Positions 18,915-31,096 of a stretch of 64,000 nucleotides of DNA are shown in pieces. Below the pieces are notes generated by a model. That model did no database searches. It was not told the origin of the DNA and saw only the letters and a list, made by a program, of their open reading frames with translations. This DNA comes from Corynebacterium sp. 21KM1197. GTDB lineage: Bacteria; Actinomycetota; Actinomycetes; Mycobacteriales; Mycobacteriaceae. Numbering within the stretch: the first letter of the stretch is position 1; the number at the start of each line of letters is the position of its first letter. Where the stretch lies: NCBI RefSeq assembly GCF_033783015.1, contig NZ_CP123907.1, positions 1,488,001 through 1,552,000 on the forward strand. Reading direction: 5' to 3'. The translations under genes and the position numbers were made by a program.

Positions 18915-19688
18915 CTAATCCCCGAAAGCCTCCCCAGGCCTCTTGGCCCCATCAATCGCAGCCAACGCCGCCAGCGCCTCGCGCAGGCTAAAGGCCCCCT
19001 CGTATAGAGCCTTACCCACGATCGCGGAATCAATGCCCTCCCCGGACACCCCGGCCAGGGCGGTAATATCCGCCACCGTGGAGATGCCGCCGGAGGCGGT
19101 CACGGCGGCGTCGGTGGCCGCCGCCACCTCCCTCAGCAAGTCCACGTTCGGGCCGGTCAGCGTGCCGTCCCGGGATACGTCCGTGACCACAAAGCGCTGG
19201 CACCCCGCGGCGTCGAGGCGCTCCAGCACCTCCCAGAGATCCCCGGCGTCGGCCGCCCAACCCCGGGTCTTGGCTCGCCATTCGCCCTCGACTTCCTGGG
19301 CGGCGAGGTCGATGGCGATGAGGTCTCCGTGGCGCTCAAGCACGCGCGCGATCCACTCCGGGTTTTCTATCGCCGCCGTGCCGATGTTAATCCGCGAGGC
19401 CCCGGTGGCCAGGGCGCGCTCCAGGGAGGCATCGTCGCGGATTCCCCCGGCGAGGTCCACGGCGATGTCCAGGGTTCCGGCGATCTCCGCCAGAACCTCG
19501 TGGTTGCTGCCGCGCCCAAAGGCGGCGTCGATGTCCACCAGGTGCACCCACTGCGCGCCCTGCTCCTGCCAGGCCAGGGCGGCCTCCACCGGGCTGCCGT
19601 AGGATTTCTCCGTTCCGGCCGCCCCCTGGTGCAGGCGCACCGCCTTGCCATCGGAAATGTCTACTGCGGGCAGGAGTGTCAGGGTCAT
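18915..19688 (-). CDS. hisA: Phosphoribosyl-formimino-AICAR ribotide isomerase
   Basis: 257 residues, a half-barrel duplicate of HisF. It opens [19 protein letters not shown] with the catalytic Asp; phosphate loops are [13 protein letters not shown] and [12 protein letters not shown], and the second Asp sits in [14 protein letters not shown]. In actinobacteria lacking trpF this enzyme is the dual PriA; corynebacteria usually carry trpCF elsewhere, so a HisA-only role is expected. I chose the ATG at 19688; the GTG two codons earlier is also possible. Confidence 0.95.
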   Translation of the reverse strand: MTLTLLPAVDISDGKAVRLHQGAAGTEKSYGSPVEAALAWQEQGAQWVHLVDIDAAFGRGSNHEVLAEIAGTLDIAVDLAGGIRDDASLERALATGASRINIGTAAIENPEWIARVLERHGDLIAIDLAAQEVEGEWRAKTRGWAADAGDLWEVLERLDAAGCQRFVVTDVSRDGTLTGPNVDLLREVAAATDAAVTASGGISTVADITALAGVSGEGIDSAIVGKALYEGAFSLREALAALAAIDGAKRPGEAFGD

Positions 19689-19723
19689 AACCACACAGTC
19701 TAACCGCGCGCTTGCGCCCCTGG

Positions 19724-20359
19724 CTATAACTGCTCCACCCAGTTCCGCAGCAGGCGCAGGCCCGCCTCACCGGATTTCTCCGGGTGGAACTGCGTGGCCC
19801 ACAGCGGGCCGTTTTCCACCGCCGCCACAAAGCGATCCCCGCCGTGCTCCGCCCAGGTCACCGCCGGGGGCTCGGTGAGGTCATCTCCCTCAAACTCCCA
19901 GGTGCGCACGCCAAAGGAATGAACAAAGTAAAAGCGCTCCTGCGGGTCAATCCCCGCAAACATTGCGGAGTCCTGGGGCTGCTGCACGGTATTCCACCCC
20001 ACGTGCGGCAGCACCGGGGCCTGCAACTGCTCCACCACACCCGGCCACTGCCCGCAACCCGGCGTATCCACCCCGTGCTCCACTCCCCGATCGAAGAGGA
20101 TCTGGTGCCCCACGCAGATCCCCAGCACCGGCCGCCCACCGGCCAGGCGCTGCCCGATGATGCGCGGCCCATAAATGGCCTGCAGCCCCTCCATGCAGTA
20201 GGAAAAGGCCCCCACGCCCGGCACCACCAGGCCATCGGCCTGCGTGGCCACCTCCGCGTCCGCCGTCACGCTCACCCGAGCACCCACGTGCTCCAGGGCG
20301 CGCTGCGCCGAGCGTAAATTACCAGCACCATAATCCAAGAGAGCCACATGCGCAGACAT
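19724..20359 (-). CDS. hisH: Imidazole glycerol phosphate synthase, glutaminase subunit
   Basis: 211 residues. A class I glutamine amidotransferase feeding ammonia to HisF. The catalytic cysteine is in [13 protein letters not shown]; the His-Glu pair is in [14 protein letters not shown]. The start [18 protein letters not shown] is standard, so the ATG at 20359 is used rather than upstream possibilities. Gap to hisA is 35 bases and to the MFS gene 29 bases. Confidence 0.95.
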   Translation of the reverse strand: MSAHVALLDYGAGNLRSAQRALEHVGARVSVTADAEVATQADGLVVPGVGAFSYCMEGLQAIYGPRIIGQRLAGGRPVLGICVGHQILFDRGVEHGVDTPGCGQWPGVVEQLQAPVLPHVGWNTVQQPQDSAMFAGIDPQERFYFVHSFGVRTWEFEGDDLTEPPAVTWAEHGGDRFVAAVENGPLWATQFHPEKSGEAGLRLLRNWVEQL

Positions 20360-20388
20360 GCGGATCATTCTACTGCGCTCATCGACGC

Positions 20389-21756
20389 TTATCGACGCCG
20401 CCGCACCAGCCGCCACGCCCGCCGCGCCGCCGGAATCTGCCGCAGGCGCGCGCGGGTGTTGTGATACTCCACGAGGCGGTGCCGCCCGGCGATCGCGTCC
20501 GCCGCCGTGAGCGCGATCCCCACCGCGATCAGCGCCGCCGCCGTGGCAAAGGCCCCGGAATACGCCGCGCGCGCCGCCACCGCGCCGAGCAAGAAGGAAC
20601 CCGCCCCGGTGCCGGAATCATAGGCGATATTCCAGATCGCGGAGGCCTCGGAAACCTTAGACCTCGGCAGGCGCAGGAACATGGAAAGCAGCGCCTCGTT
20701 TTGCACCACCCCAAAACCGCCGCCAAAGGCCACGGCCCCCAGCACCAGCCACCACACCGAGCCCTCCGCCATGAGCACGGCGGCGGTGAGCGCCACGCCC
20801 AGACCCGCCAGAATCTGGCCCGGGATCATTAGATCCCCCGGGGTACCGCGCCGATCCGCGATCATGCCGGAGAAGTATCGGAATATCATCGAGGCCCCGC
20901 CCACGATGGAGAGCATGAACCCCGCCAGCAGCGCCCCCAGTTCCGCGTCCAGGGCCTTAACGGCGGCGGGCAAGAAGGAGGACACCGCCCCGAAGCTCAT
21001 GGAGATGCTCGTGACGGCCAGGGCGGGCACCGTGACCAGCTTCCAGGTGGATACCGCGGGCAGCGGGCGGGTTTGTTGCTCCTCTCGGGCCTCCTTTCCG
21101 GCCTCCGAGGGCTCCGCCGGGGCCGCGCCCGACGCCTTGATCCTGGGAATACGCAGGCACATCACCCCCGCCAACACGCCCACCACGGCCGCGATCACGT
21201 ACACGCCCGGATACCCCAGCGACGTGTGCGCCAGGGCGAGGCCCAAGGGAAGAAAAACCATCTGCGCTAAGCCGATGAACACTCCCAACATGCCCGAGGC
21301 CTTGCCCAGGAAGCGCACCGGAACCAACTCCGCCACCAGGGCCGATTCCGCCACCGTGAGCGCCCCAAAGCCCACCCCGCGCAGGGCGGAGAACAGCAGG
21401 GCGGGCACGGCGTCCATGCCCATCACGTATCCCAGGGAGGGCACCCCCAGCATGAGCGCGGAGGCCACCATCACGGGGTTATAGCCCACGCGCCGCAGCA
21501 ACGCCGGGGTACACATCTGGGTGAGCACCGTGGCCGCCATGAAGATGCCGGTGGTGGCCCCGGCCAGCAGATCGCCACCGCCAGAATCCAACACCGCCGA
21601 GGGCACCACGGGGAGCAGCAGCGACCACGAGCCAAAGGCACAGGCCACCGCCACGAGGGTGGGAATATATCCAGGGGCCTGCCATACGCTGGTGAGCGGG
21701 GTTTTCTCCGTGTTCTTCCGCTGCTCGGTGCGATGGTCACGCCCCTGGTACGTCAC
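20389..21756 (-). CDS. MFS transporter inside the histidine operon
   Basis: 455 residues with 12 predicted helices, a central basic/acidic loop (about 205-230, [18 protein letters not shown]), and MFS motifs such as RVGYNP after helix 2 and the D-R-G-T-P loop after helix 8. An MFS gene in this spot is conserved in corynebacteria between hisB and hisH; its substrate is not known, and a role in histidine or intermediate export is only a guess. The GTG at 21756 overlaps the small upstream gene as GTGA, so expression is coupled to the his genes. Confidence 0.85.
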   Translation of the reverse strand: MTYQGRDHRTEQRKNTEKTPLTSVWQAPGYIPTLVAVACAFGSWSLLLPVVPSAVLDSGGGDLLAGATTGIFMAATVLTQMCTPALLRRVGYNPVMVASALMLGVPSLGYVMGMDAVPALLFSALRGVGFGALTVAESALVAELVPVRFLGKASGMLGVFIGLAQMVFLPLGLALAHTSLGYPGVYVIAAVVGVLAGVMCLRIPRIKASGAAPAEPSEAGKEAREEQQTRPLPAVSTWKLVTVPALAVTSISMSFGAVSSFLPAAVKALDAELGALLAGFMLSIVGGASMIFRYFSGMIADRRGTPGDLMIPGQILAGLGVALTAAVLMAEGSVWWLVLGAVAFGGGFGVVQNEALLSMFLRLPRSKVSEASAIWNIAYDSGTGAGSFLLGAVAARAAYSGAFATAAALIAVGIALTAADAIAGRHRLVEYHNTRARLRQIPAARRAWRLVRRRR

Positions 21757-21962
21757 TTAGTCATTCCTCCAATCAGCCACAGTATCGCTCCCGCGAGTGC
21801 GAGAGCTGCGAGGATACCACACACGATGGTGAGTTTCTTAGCCCCGTTTTGGTAGGCCGACCACGTCCCGCCCACCAGCACGCCCGCCACCGCAAACATG
21901 AGGTAGATGAACCAGTTATTCGTGCCTCCCGCCTCCTGTGCGGCGGCCATCCACGTCTCCAT
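21753..21962 (-). CDS. Small two-helix membrane protein in his operon
   Basis: 69 residues: short hydrophilic start (METWMAAAQEAGGTNN), helix about 17-36, basic loop AYQNGAKK, helix about 46-65, short tail. It lies one base from hisB's stop codon and overlaps the MFS gene by four bases. A small membrane gene in the same spot is present in related his operons. The function is unknown; coupling suggests it partners the MFS protein. Confidence 0.7.
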   Translation of the reverse strand: METWMAAAQEAGGTNNWFIYLMFAVAGVLVGGTWSAYQNGAKKLTIVCGILAALALAGAILWLIGGMTK

Positions 21963-21963
21963 G

Positions 21964-22566
21964 CTAGAGCGCCCCCTTGGTGGAGGGAATGTCCGTCACC
22001 CTGGGATCGGGCTCCCAGGCCTGGCGCAGGGCGCGGGCGGCGGCCTTGTACTCGGCCTCCGTAATGTGGTGCGGATCGCGCCCGTAGTGGCACACCAGGT
22101 GCAGAGTGATCTGGGAATGGAAGGCCAGGGTTTCAAAGAAGTGCCGGTTGATCACCGTGGCGTAATGTCCGCCAATGATCTGGTGCACCATGTGCTCCGG
22201 CTCTCCGCGCATCTCAAAATACGGGCGGCCGGAAATATCCACCACGGCCTCCACCAGGGCCTCGTCCATCGGCAACTGTTGGGAGCCAAAGCGGCGGATT
22301 CCCGCCTTGGTGCCCAGGGCCTGGGCGATGGCCTTGCCCATCACGATGGCGGTGTCCTCCACCGTGTGATGGGCATCCACCTCAATATCACCCTTGGCCT
22401 GCACCGTAAGGTCCACGCAGCCGTGGGTGGCAAAGGCGGTGAGCATGTGGTCGAAGAAGGGCAGGCCGGTACTGATCCGGGAGGTGCCGGTGCCGTCGAG
22501 GTTGATCTCCACGGAAATCTGGGATTCGCTGGTGGCGCGCTCGGCGCGGCCGATTCGCTGGGACAT
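21964..22566 (-). CDS. hisB: Imidazoleglycerol-phosphate dehydratase
   Basis: 200 residues, monofunctional. It dehydrates IGP to imidazole acetol phosphate. Manganese-binding motifs [27 protein letters not shown] and [14 protein letters not shown] are intact, as is [16 protein letters not shown]. The ATG at 22566 gives [16 protein letters not shown], and a GAAAGGA lies about 11 bases upstream. Confidence 0.96.
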   Translation of the reverse strand: MSQRIGRAERATSESQISVEINLDGTGTSRISTGLPFFDHMLTAFATHGCVDLTVQAKGDIEVDAHHTVEDTAIVMGKAIAQALGTKAGIRRFGSQQLPMDEALVEAVVDISGRPYFEMRGEPEHMVHQIIGGHYATVINRHFFETLAFHSQITLHLVCHYGRDPHHITEAEYKAAARALRQAWEPDPRVTDIPSTKGAL

Positions 22567-22619
22567 AACTGTGTTGGTCCTTTCTGATGAGGTGGGCGCT
22601 CTCATGGGGTGGCGCAGCC

Positions 22620-25071
<2,452 letters not shown>

Positions 25072-25092
25072 GGGAGGGCGCTCTGCTTTCCG

Positions 25093-25752
25093 TCAGGGGC
25101 GTTTTTCTGCCCCCTGATTGTAATATCCCGCCGTGGCCGATGTTTCCGAGGCTGTGTCCTGGGACTCCGCGCTCCGGGACACAGCACTCCAGGACTCAGC
25201 ACTTCCGCCCGCCTCGCCCCGAGCCGCCATCTCCTGCCCCGCTGGGCCCGGAGCGCCGTCGGGGCTCACCACCATGCAGCTCCAATAGGCCAGCACCGCC
25301 ATAAAGGCCGGGAATACCAGGGAGATGGGAGCACCCAGCCCCACCATGCTCAGGATCTCCACCTCCGCGCCGGGACTCAGCGCGGCGGGATCGGGCATCG
25401 GCACGCGCCACCGGGCCAGCGATACCCCCACCGCATAAGCACCCACAGTTCCGGCACCGGCCATAAGCCCCAACCAGATCTGCATGAGCAATCCCCTGCT
25501 GCGCGGCGAGCGCAGGAATACCCCCACGGCCAGCACGCTGGCGAGCAATCCCGAGCCCAGCACCAGCCACAGCCAGGAGCGAAACTCCACGCCCTGAGCC
25601 GGTTCCACGGCCACGGCGCCGCCCTCCACCAGCGTTCCGCGATGGCTGGGGTAAATCATTCCCCACAGCAGGCCCGCGATAAGAAATAGAAGCGCGCTCA
25701 GCGCCAGCACGCCGCTGGCCGCGCTGAGCGCCTCGCGCATTCGCACCGGCAT
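25093..25752 (-). CDS. DUF2567-like membrane protein
   Basis: 219 residues with four hydrophobic helices (near 10-32, 58-77, 88-110 and 134-155) and a long polar Ser/Ala/Glu-rich tail (160-219). It resembles the DUF2567 membrane proteins common near corynebacterial and mycobacterial his loci; I rate this only moderate. The start ATG at 25752 directly follows the TAA of the lipoprotein gene. Function unknown. Confidence 0.6.
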   Translation of the reverse strand: MPVRMREALSAASGVLALSALLFLIAGLLWGMIYPSHRGTLVEGGAVAVEPAQGVEFRSWLWLVLGSGLLASVLAVGVFLRSPRSRGLLMQIWLGLMAGAGTVGAYAVGVSLARWRVPMPDPAALSPGAEVEILSMVGLGAPISLVFPAFMAVLAYWSCMVVSPDGAPGPAGQEMAARGEAGGSAESWSAVSRSAESQDTASETSATAGYYNQGAEKRP

Positions 25753-26484
25753 TTAGTTACAGAACGTCCACGCGCCGTTCTCGCGGGTAAAGCGCTGCGT
25801 GGCCTCCGAGGGCGCGCCGTTAGAAGTGGCCACCACGGTGGCGGAGGCTTGATCGCCGTCCACCATGATGTCACGCACCTCGGTCACGGAGGAGTCGTAC
25901 TGCTCACCACCGGGCATGTCGTTGAGGTTCACGTCCGGGATCGCGGAGAAGTCAAAGGCCTCGGGCCCGCCGTTTTCCTGGATCACGCGGGAGCAGGTGT
26001 GCTGCGGCAGGTACTCCATCTTGCGGCGCATGGAGGTCTCATTGTTGAAGCCGGTGACCAGCGTGCGGATCGCCTCCGCGTCCTGGCCATTGGCGGGCTG
26101 ACCGCCGGGAATGGGGGCCACGGTGGCAATGGGCAGGCCATTATCACCGGCCGGGGCGGGCTGGGGGGCCTGCTCCGGGGCGGGTTGCGCCTGGTTCTGC
26201 TGCTCACCCTGGGCGTTATTCTGCGCCTGCACCCCCGCCGGAGGGGCGGTTTGCGGCACCGGGGTGATCTGGTCGGGTGCCTGGGTGGCGGGAGCGGTGC
26301 TGGCCGGGGCGGGTTCCCCGCTGGGGGCCTGCGAGGGAGCCGCCGTGCCCGAGGCCGCCACGCTGCTGGCCGCCGCGGACGTCTCCGTGGAATCCTCCGA
26401 ATCCTTGCTGCACCCGCTGAGCACGAGCGGGGTGGCCACGAGGGCGGCAATCAGGACTTTGGTGGAAGCGGAAAAGTTCACCAC
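25753..26484 (-). CDS. Exported lipoprotein with proline/glutamine-rich linker
   Basis: 243 residues. A lipoprotein signal ending LVATPLVLSGC at residue 25 is followed by a long disordered Ala/Pro/Gln/Ser linker (26-130) and a C-terminal domain (about 140-243) with EAIRTLVTGFNNETSMRRKMEYLP, a Cys in HTCSRV and another in the final WTFCN, which may pair. The tail domain resembles the low-molecular-weight antigen Mtb12/NTF2-like type and is related to the one at 54004. Anchored outside the cytoplasmic membrane. Ligand unknown. GTG start at 26484. Confidence 0.75.
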   Translation of the reverse strand: MVNFSASTKVLIAALVATPLVLSGCSKDSEDSTETSAAASSVAASGTAAPSQAPSGEPAPASTAPATQAPDQITPVPQTAPPAGVQAQNNAQGEQQNQAQPAPEQAPQPAPAGDNGLPIATVAPIPGGQPANGQDAEAIRTLVTGFNNETSMRRKMEYLPQHTCSRVIQENGGPEAFDFSAIPDVNLNDMPGGEQYDSSVTEVRDIMVDGDQASATVVATSNGAPSEATQRFTRENGAWTFCN

Positions 26485-26684
26485 GGGGTTCCATCTCCTT
26501 ATGTGGTTTCAAGCGGCTGTGTTCTCAGCAATCTCAGCGGCAGTAATGCCGTCTCACTGCTGTCACTCTACCAAGCATTATCGCTAGGCCCTCGGCCCGG
26601 CGTTACAGGCCGCGCGCCGCGCACCCGCCAAAGGCTTCTGACACCACCGGGGCGTCGATAAGCAGATACGCCTAGGCTGACAGG
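26485..26684. promoter_or_regulatory. Divergent promoter region, lipoprotein gene and TetR fusion
   Basis: 200 bases between two divergent starts. It must contain promoters for the lipoprotein (minus) and the TetR-type gene (plus); no clear palindromic operator was found by eye. The left half, around 26500-26580, is richer in A/T. Confidence 0.45.
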
Positions 26685-27866
26685 GTGCACCTTCACCGCG
26701 AAGCCCTCATCACCGCCAGCCTGGACATCGTGGATCGCTATGGCCTCGCGGATCTTTCCATGCGCCGTCTGGCCCGGCACCTGAGCGTCACGCCCGGCGC
26801 GCTGTACTGGCACGTGGAGAGCAAGCAGCGCCTGCTGGAGATGCTGGCCAGGCACATTCTTGCCCCCGCGATAGAAACCGCCCGCGCCGACCCCGTGGAG
26901 TACGCGCGGTTGGTGCGCTCCTGCCTGTTGGCCCACCGCGACGGCGCGGAGATCGTCACGGCGGGGCTTTCCATGCCCGCCCTGCACGCGGAGGTGGTGG
27001 CGGCGGGGCGCCGCGTGCTCGGCGGGGACGCGGTGACCTCGCGGACGTTTCTGGCCTTTGTGCTCGGCTCGGCCACCCTGGAGCAGGCGCAGCGGCAGTT
27101 GCGGGAGATCACCGGGGACCCAGCGCAGGAGCGCCCCGAGGCCAGCGCGGAGGAATTTTTTGTCCAGGGAATAACGGCCGTGCTGCATGGTTTACAAGAA
27201 GTACAACTGTCCCCTGAGTTTTCCCAAGGAGATCCTATGTCTCGCATCGTCATCATGGGCGCCACCGGCATGGTCGGTTCCGCCGTGGCCGCCGAGGCCC
27301 GTTCCCGAGGCCACGAGGTCATCGGCCTGTCCCGCAGCGTGCCCGCCCCGGAGAAGCAGATCGACGGCGTGGAGTACCGCGCGGGGGATGTCAGCGATAC
27401 GCAGGCGCTGCTTAACGCCGCGCAGGGTGCCGACGCCCTGGTGGTCACCGTCCCGATCAACCGCGAAACCGGGGAGGCGGACTTCATCGTGGAGGCCCAC
27501 CGCAACCTGATCGCCGCCGCCCCGGCCACCCGCATCGTCGCGGTTGGCGGCGCGGGCGGCCTCTCTACTCCGGAGGGAACGCTGCTGGTGGATACCCCGG
27601 AGTTCCCCGAGGATTACAAGGCGGAGGCCCGCGCCTTCGTGCAGATCCTGGATCTGTACCGCCAGGCCCCGGAGAACCTGGACTGGACCATGCTGGCCCC
27701 CTCCCCGGAGATCGCCCCCGGCCCCGCCGCCGCTTCCTACCTCACCTCCACCACCACTCCCGCCGGGGGCTTCGTCAGCGCCGGTACCTTTGCGGTGGCT
27801 CTGCTCGATGAGGTGGAAAACCCCCAGTACCGGCGCGCTCGTCTGACCGTGGCGGACGCCGAGTAG
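26685..27866 (+). CDS. TetR-type regulator in frame with NAD(P)-binding reductase
   Basis: One uninterrupted 393-codon frame joins two proteins that are normally separate. Residues 1-184 are a TetR regulator: helix-turn-helix LSMRRLARHLSVTPGALYWHV and a C-terminal ligand domain. From Met185 (27237) follows a complete 209-residue NAD(P)H-binding atypical short-chain reductase beginning SRIVIMGATGMVGSAVA. The junction LSPEFSQGDP looks like untranslated leader read through, and AAGGAGATCCT lies right before the internal ATG, so a separate reductase is very probably made as well. Either the TetR stop codon was lost or a true fusion has formed. GTG start at 26685; target probably its own unit. Confidence 0.8.
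   Translation: MHLHREALITASLDIVDRYGLADLSMRRLARHLSVTPGALYWHVESKQRLLEMLARHILAPAIETARADPVEYARLVRSCLLAHRDGAEIVTAGLSMPALHAEVVAAGRRVLGGDAVTSRTFLAFVLGSATLEQAQRQLREITGDPAQERPEASAEEFFVQGITAVLHGLQEVQLSPEFSQGDPMSRIVIMGATGMVGSAVAAEARSRGHEVIGLSRSVPAPEKQIDGVEYRAGDVSDTQALLNAAQGADALVVTVPINRETGEADFIVEAHRNLIAAAPATRIVAVGGAGGLSTPEGTLLVDTPEFPEDYKAEARAFVQILDLYRQAPENLDWTMLAPSPEIAPGPAAASYLTSTTTPAGGFVSAGTFAVALLDEVENPQYRRARLTVADAE
27226..27239 (+). promoter_or_regulatory. Internal ribosome binding site and ATG of the reductase
   Basis: AAGGAG at 27226-27231 is followed by five bases and ATG at 27237. It lies inside the open TetR-reductase frame and shows that the reductase can start independently. The codon is where homologous NAD(P)H-binding proteins begin (MSRIVIMGATGM). 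Confidence 0.75.
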
Positions 27867-27931
27867 GCTATCCCGCATGGGCCGCACCGGCCCGCCCCGC
27901 AGGTCTGGTCTGAAAGGATAGGTTTCCCCAC

Positions 27932-29320
27932 GTGATTCCGGCTCATGGCGCCCAGGTAACTGTCACCCAGGACGAGGTACTCATTACCTACTCCGACCTC
28001 GCGGCCGCCTTATCCGGGACTGCGCAGCGCGCGATACCGCTTGACCAGATCGAATCCGTGGACCTGCACTCCCCCACCGCCTACCTGGGCGGCTGGGTGG
28101 ATCTGCGCGGGCCGCAGCCGGAGGTACGGGTGCGCTTTGCCCCGCACCAGGAGACCCAGGCTCGGCTGTGCGAGCAGACCCTCTCCGCCGCCCTGCGCGG
28201 CGAGAACCCCGCCACGGAGGGGCTGCGCGTCCCCGGCCTGGACTTCGTGGCCCTGGACGTGGAAACCGCCAACGCCGACTGGGGTTCCATCTGCCAGGTG
28301 GGCGCGGTGCGCTTTATCGACGGCGCGGAGGTCGCCGCCCAGACCTGGTTGTGCCAGCCCCCCGTGCCCGGCTTTCACCCCACCAACGTGGGCGTGCACG
28401 GCATCACCGAGCGGGACGTGGCCCAGGCACCTACCTTTGCCGAATGTCTCCCGCAGATCGCAGAGTTCCTGGGTGATCTGCCCTTCATCGCGCATAACGC
28501 GCAGTTCGACGCCACCGCGCTGCACCGCGCCTGCGCCGCCGCCGGGATCAGTGCCCCCACGCTGCACTTTGGCTGCACCCTGGCACTCTCCCGAGCACAG
28601 GGCCGCCGCGAACTCTCCGTGGTCAATCATCGCCTGCCCACCGTGGCCGCCGCCCTGGGGGTGCCGCTGGATCAGCACCACGACGCCCTAGCCGACGCCC
28701 GCGCCTGCGGGGCCATCGCGGTAGCCCTGGCCGCGCGCCACGGGTGGGCCGGTTCCGCCCTGGGCTTTATCCACTCCCAGGGCTTTACCCTGGGAACCGT
28801 GGATTCCCAGCGGGTATTCCCCGTACTCAAGGACCGCACCGGGGCGGGCATTGCCCTGCAACAGCGCGATCTGGGTTCCCCCGAGAAGGTGCGCGAGGCT
28901 TTGGAGGCCCAGCGGGCGGAGACGGAGTCTGCTGGTGCGGATACCCGCAAGGGCGACTCGAAGAAGAACTCCGGCAAGCGCCGGGCCAACTGGCAGGCGG
29001 TATCCACCCCGGAGGTCATTCCCGAGCCCAATCCGAACGCCGCACCGGACGGCCTACTCTTTGGCCACCACGTCACCCTCTCCGGGGAGTTTGAGCCCTT
29101 TGATAAGGGCACGCTGTGGCAGCGGATAGCGGATCAGGGCGCGCGCATCGGCAAGAACGTGACTAAGAAAACCACGGTGCTGGTCACCGGGGCATGGACC
29201 ACCAAGACCTCCAAGCACAAGCGCGCCGAGGAACTTCAGGCCCAGGGCCAGCCCATAGAGATCTGGTCGCAGGAGGAATTGTTGGCGGCCCTGGGGCTCA
29301 ACGAGCAGCCGCCGTTTTAA
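27932..29320 (+). CDS. DnaQ-like 3'-5' exonuclease with C-terminal BRCT domain
   Basis: 462 residues. Residues 1-95 are a small beta-rich domain with no known activity; 106-275 a DEDDh exonuclease with FVALDVETANADWGSICQVGAV (motif I), FIAHNAQFD (motif II) and HHDALADARACGAIA (motif III, His and Asp present); 370-455 a BRCT domain containing GHHVTLSGEFEPFDKGTL and VTKKTTVLVTG. All catalytic acids are present. Likely degrades or proofreads DNA ends during repair; the BRCT may recruit it to ligase-like partners. The GTG at 27932 follows TGAAAGGATAGG. Basic linker 325-350. Confidence 0.88.
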   Translation: MIPAHGAQVTVTQDEVLITYSDLAAALSGTAQRAIPLDQIESVDLHSPTAYLGGWVDLRGPQPEVRVRFAPHQETQARLCEQTLSAALRGENPATEGLRVPGLDFVALDVETANADWGSICQVGAVRFIDGAEVAAQTWLCQPPVPGFHPTNVGVHGITERDVAQAPTFAECLPQIAEFLGDLPFIAHNAQFDATALHRACAAAGISAPTLHFGCTLALSRAQGRRELSVVNHRLPTVAAALGVPLDQHHDALADARACGAIAVALAARHGWAGSALGFIHSQGFTLGTVDSQRVFPVLKDRTGAGIALQQRDLGSPEKVREALEAQRAETESAGADTRKGDSKKNSGKRRANWQAVSTPEVIPEPNPNAAPDGLLFGHHVTLSGEFEPFDKGTLWQRIADQGARIGKNVTKKTTVLVTGAWTTKTSKHKRAEELQAQGQPIEIWSQEELLAALGLNEQPPF

Positions 29321-29422
29321 GGGACTTTCCCACGCGGGGAAGCAGGGGAACCGCAGGGCCGGTGGGCGGAGTCTAAGGGAGAAACACAGCACATCTCCCA
29401 CCCCGGAAAGGCTGGCCTCGCC

Positions 29423-30028
29423 ATGACCATCGCTCTTGCCTCCCCGCCCCTGCTCCTGCGCCCCTCCCTCCTGCTGCGGCAGAGCGAGGAGGGGCCGCTG
29501 CTCGATGAGGCCTATGGCCGCGCCCCGGCGGCCATCATGCTCTCCCGGGACTTTGCCTCCGGGTTATTCCTGGGAGAACAGCCCGCCGCTCACGATGACA
29601 TCGCCGCCCTGGGCATGAGCCTGCACCAGGCGTGGGATAGATCGGCGGCGCAATTGCTCTCCACCGCGCAGCGCACCCAGGGCACGCAATTTCGCACCAG
29701 GGCGGCCTCCGCCCTGCACCCGCATTTCCGGGGGCAGCCGGTATGGCAGGTGGACTGCCCCGGCTCCCCCGCCACCGCCTGGCTGGCTCACCCCTATCCC
29801 TTCACCGTCTTGCACCGTCACCTCACCTCCCTCGGCAGCGGGGCGCAGCCCTGGTACTTCGCCCCACGCCCGGATATTCTGCTCGCCGCCCCGCAGGGCA
29901 CCGAGGTGGATCTCTCGGTAATCCCGGTGCGCCTGTGCGCCCACCCCATTGGGTATCGGCATGGCTTTCCCACCTTGTTCCCCGGTTCTGTGGGAAGAAG
30001 CGTGGGTCATTCCCGCCCGCAGGGGTAG
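29423..30028 (+). CDS. Conserved hypothetical protein upstream of alarmone synthetase
   Basis: 201 residues, soluble, no recognised domain. Features are a Leu-rich start (LLLRPSLLLRQSEEGPLL), SAQRTQGTQFRTRAASALHPHF in the middle, and WYFAPRPDILLAAP near 155. It ends in TAG two bases before the RelA/SpoT gene ATG, so they are probably co-translated. Because of this coupling it may regulate, or be regulated by, alarmone metabolism. Family unknown. Confidence 0.6.
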   Translation: MTIALASPPLLLRPSLLLRQSEEGPLLDEAYGRAPAAIMLSRDFASGLFLGEQPAAHDDIAALGMSLHQAWDRSAAQLLSTAQRTQGTQFRTRAASALHPHFRGQPVWQVDCPGSPATAWLAHPYPFTVLHRHLTSLGSGAQPWYFAPRPDILLAAPQGTEVDLSVIPVRLCAHPIGYRHGFPTLFPGSVGRSVGHSRPQG

Positions 30029-30029
30029 C

Positions 30030-31031
30030 ATGAGCAGCACCATGCCCGATACCGTCATCGCCCGCCTGGGCACCACGTACCACGAGTGGGTTCGCTCCCA
30101 CCCCGACGCCGCCGATCGTTTCATCGACACCATCGAGGAACTGCTCTCCGACGCCGGCGTGACCTATGACCGCGTGGTAGCCCGCATCAAGTCCTGGCCC
30201 TCCCTCAAGGCCAAGGCCCGCAAGCGCACCGCCGGTGGCAAGCCCCTCTACCCGGAGCCGTGGCAGAATATCCACGACCTCATCGGGGTGCGGATCACCA
30301 CCTTCCACTCCACGGAGATCCCGGTGGCCATCAACGTACTGGGGCAGTCCTTTGAGGTGCTGCGCTCCGTGGACAAGGCCGCCGAGACCAAGGTGGCCGG
30401 GGACTTTGGCTACGGCTCCCATCACCTGGTGCTGCGGGTGGAGGAGGACTCCGATGAATTGGAGGACTATCGCGGCATGGTCTTTGAGGTGCAGGTGCGC
30501 ACGGTGCTCCAACACGCCTGGGCGGAATTTGAGCACGATATTCGCTATAAGAGCGGCACCGATCATCTCGACCCCCAGGTGGATCGCGCCTTTACCCTGG
30601 CGGCGGGATTAATCGAGCTGGCGGATCAGCAGTTTGACCAGATCGCCGCCCTCAAGGGCAGCCAGGTAGAGGCCGGGGACGAGGTGGAACTCACCGCGGA
30701 GACCCTGCCCGGCGTGCTGGCGGTGCTGGTGGAATCGCGTTTCCCGCGCTCGCGCTCCGATCACTACCGCTGGTTGCAGGAATTGCTCAGCGCCCACGGC
30801 ATCACCAAGGTGGCGCAGTTGCGGGAGTTATTGCAGGAGTCCGATATTCAGGCCGTGCGCGCGGCCATGAAGTACCGCTACCGGCCCAGCCAGGTGCGCA
30901 TCATCGACGATCTGCTGCTGTACCGCTACGGGCGGGAGCACATCGAACTAACCGGAAACAGCGGTAACCGGGCCGAACAGCGCCCGCAAAGGCTCGCCCG
31001 CAGGCTCAAGGCCCTGCGTGGCGCTCAATAG
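30030..31031 (+). CDS. Small (p)ppGpp synthetase, RelA/SpoT domain
   Basis: 333 residues, without the hydrolase, TGS and ACT domains of full-length Rel, so a small alarmone synthetase. It keeps the synthetase motifs: RIKSWPSLKAKARKR (ATP/GTP loop), NIHDLIGVRITTF, the GYGSHHLVLRV loop, the catalytic Glu in VFEVQVRTVLQHAWAEFEHD. The C-terminal ~110 residues are helical and may mediate multimer formation. The ATG at 30030 has AGGGG just before it and overlaps the previous gene's end closely. It probably transfers pyrophosphate to GDP or GTP under stress; regulation by the upstream partner is open. Confidence 0.88.
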   Translation: MSSTMPDTVIARLGTTYHEWVRSHPDAADRFIDTIEELLSDAGVTYDRVVARIKSWPSLKAKARKRTAGGKPLYPEPWQNIHDLIGVRITTFHSTEIPVAINVLGQSFEVLRSVDKAAETKVAGDFGYGSHHLVLRVEEDSDELEDYRGMVFEVQVRTVLQHAWAEFEHDIRYKSGTDHLDPQVDRAFTLAAGLIELADQQFDQIAALKGSQVEAGDEVELTAETLPGVLAVLVESRFPRSRSDHYRWLQELLSAHGITKVAQLRELLQESDIQAVRAAMKYRYRPSQVRIIDDLLLYRYGREHIELTGNSGNRAEQRPQRLARRLKALRGAQ

Positions 31032-31096
31032 CCTCCCGATAAACCACTACGATGGTGGTGGATTCCCCTCATATCCATATACAGAAAGGCACTACC

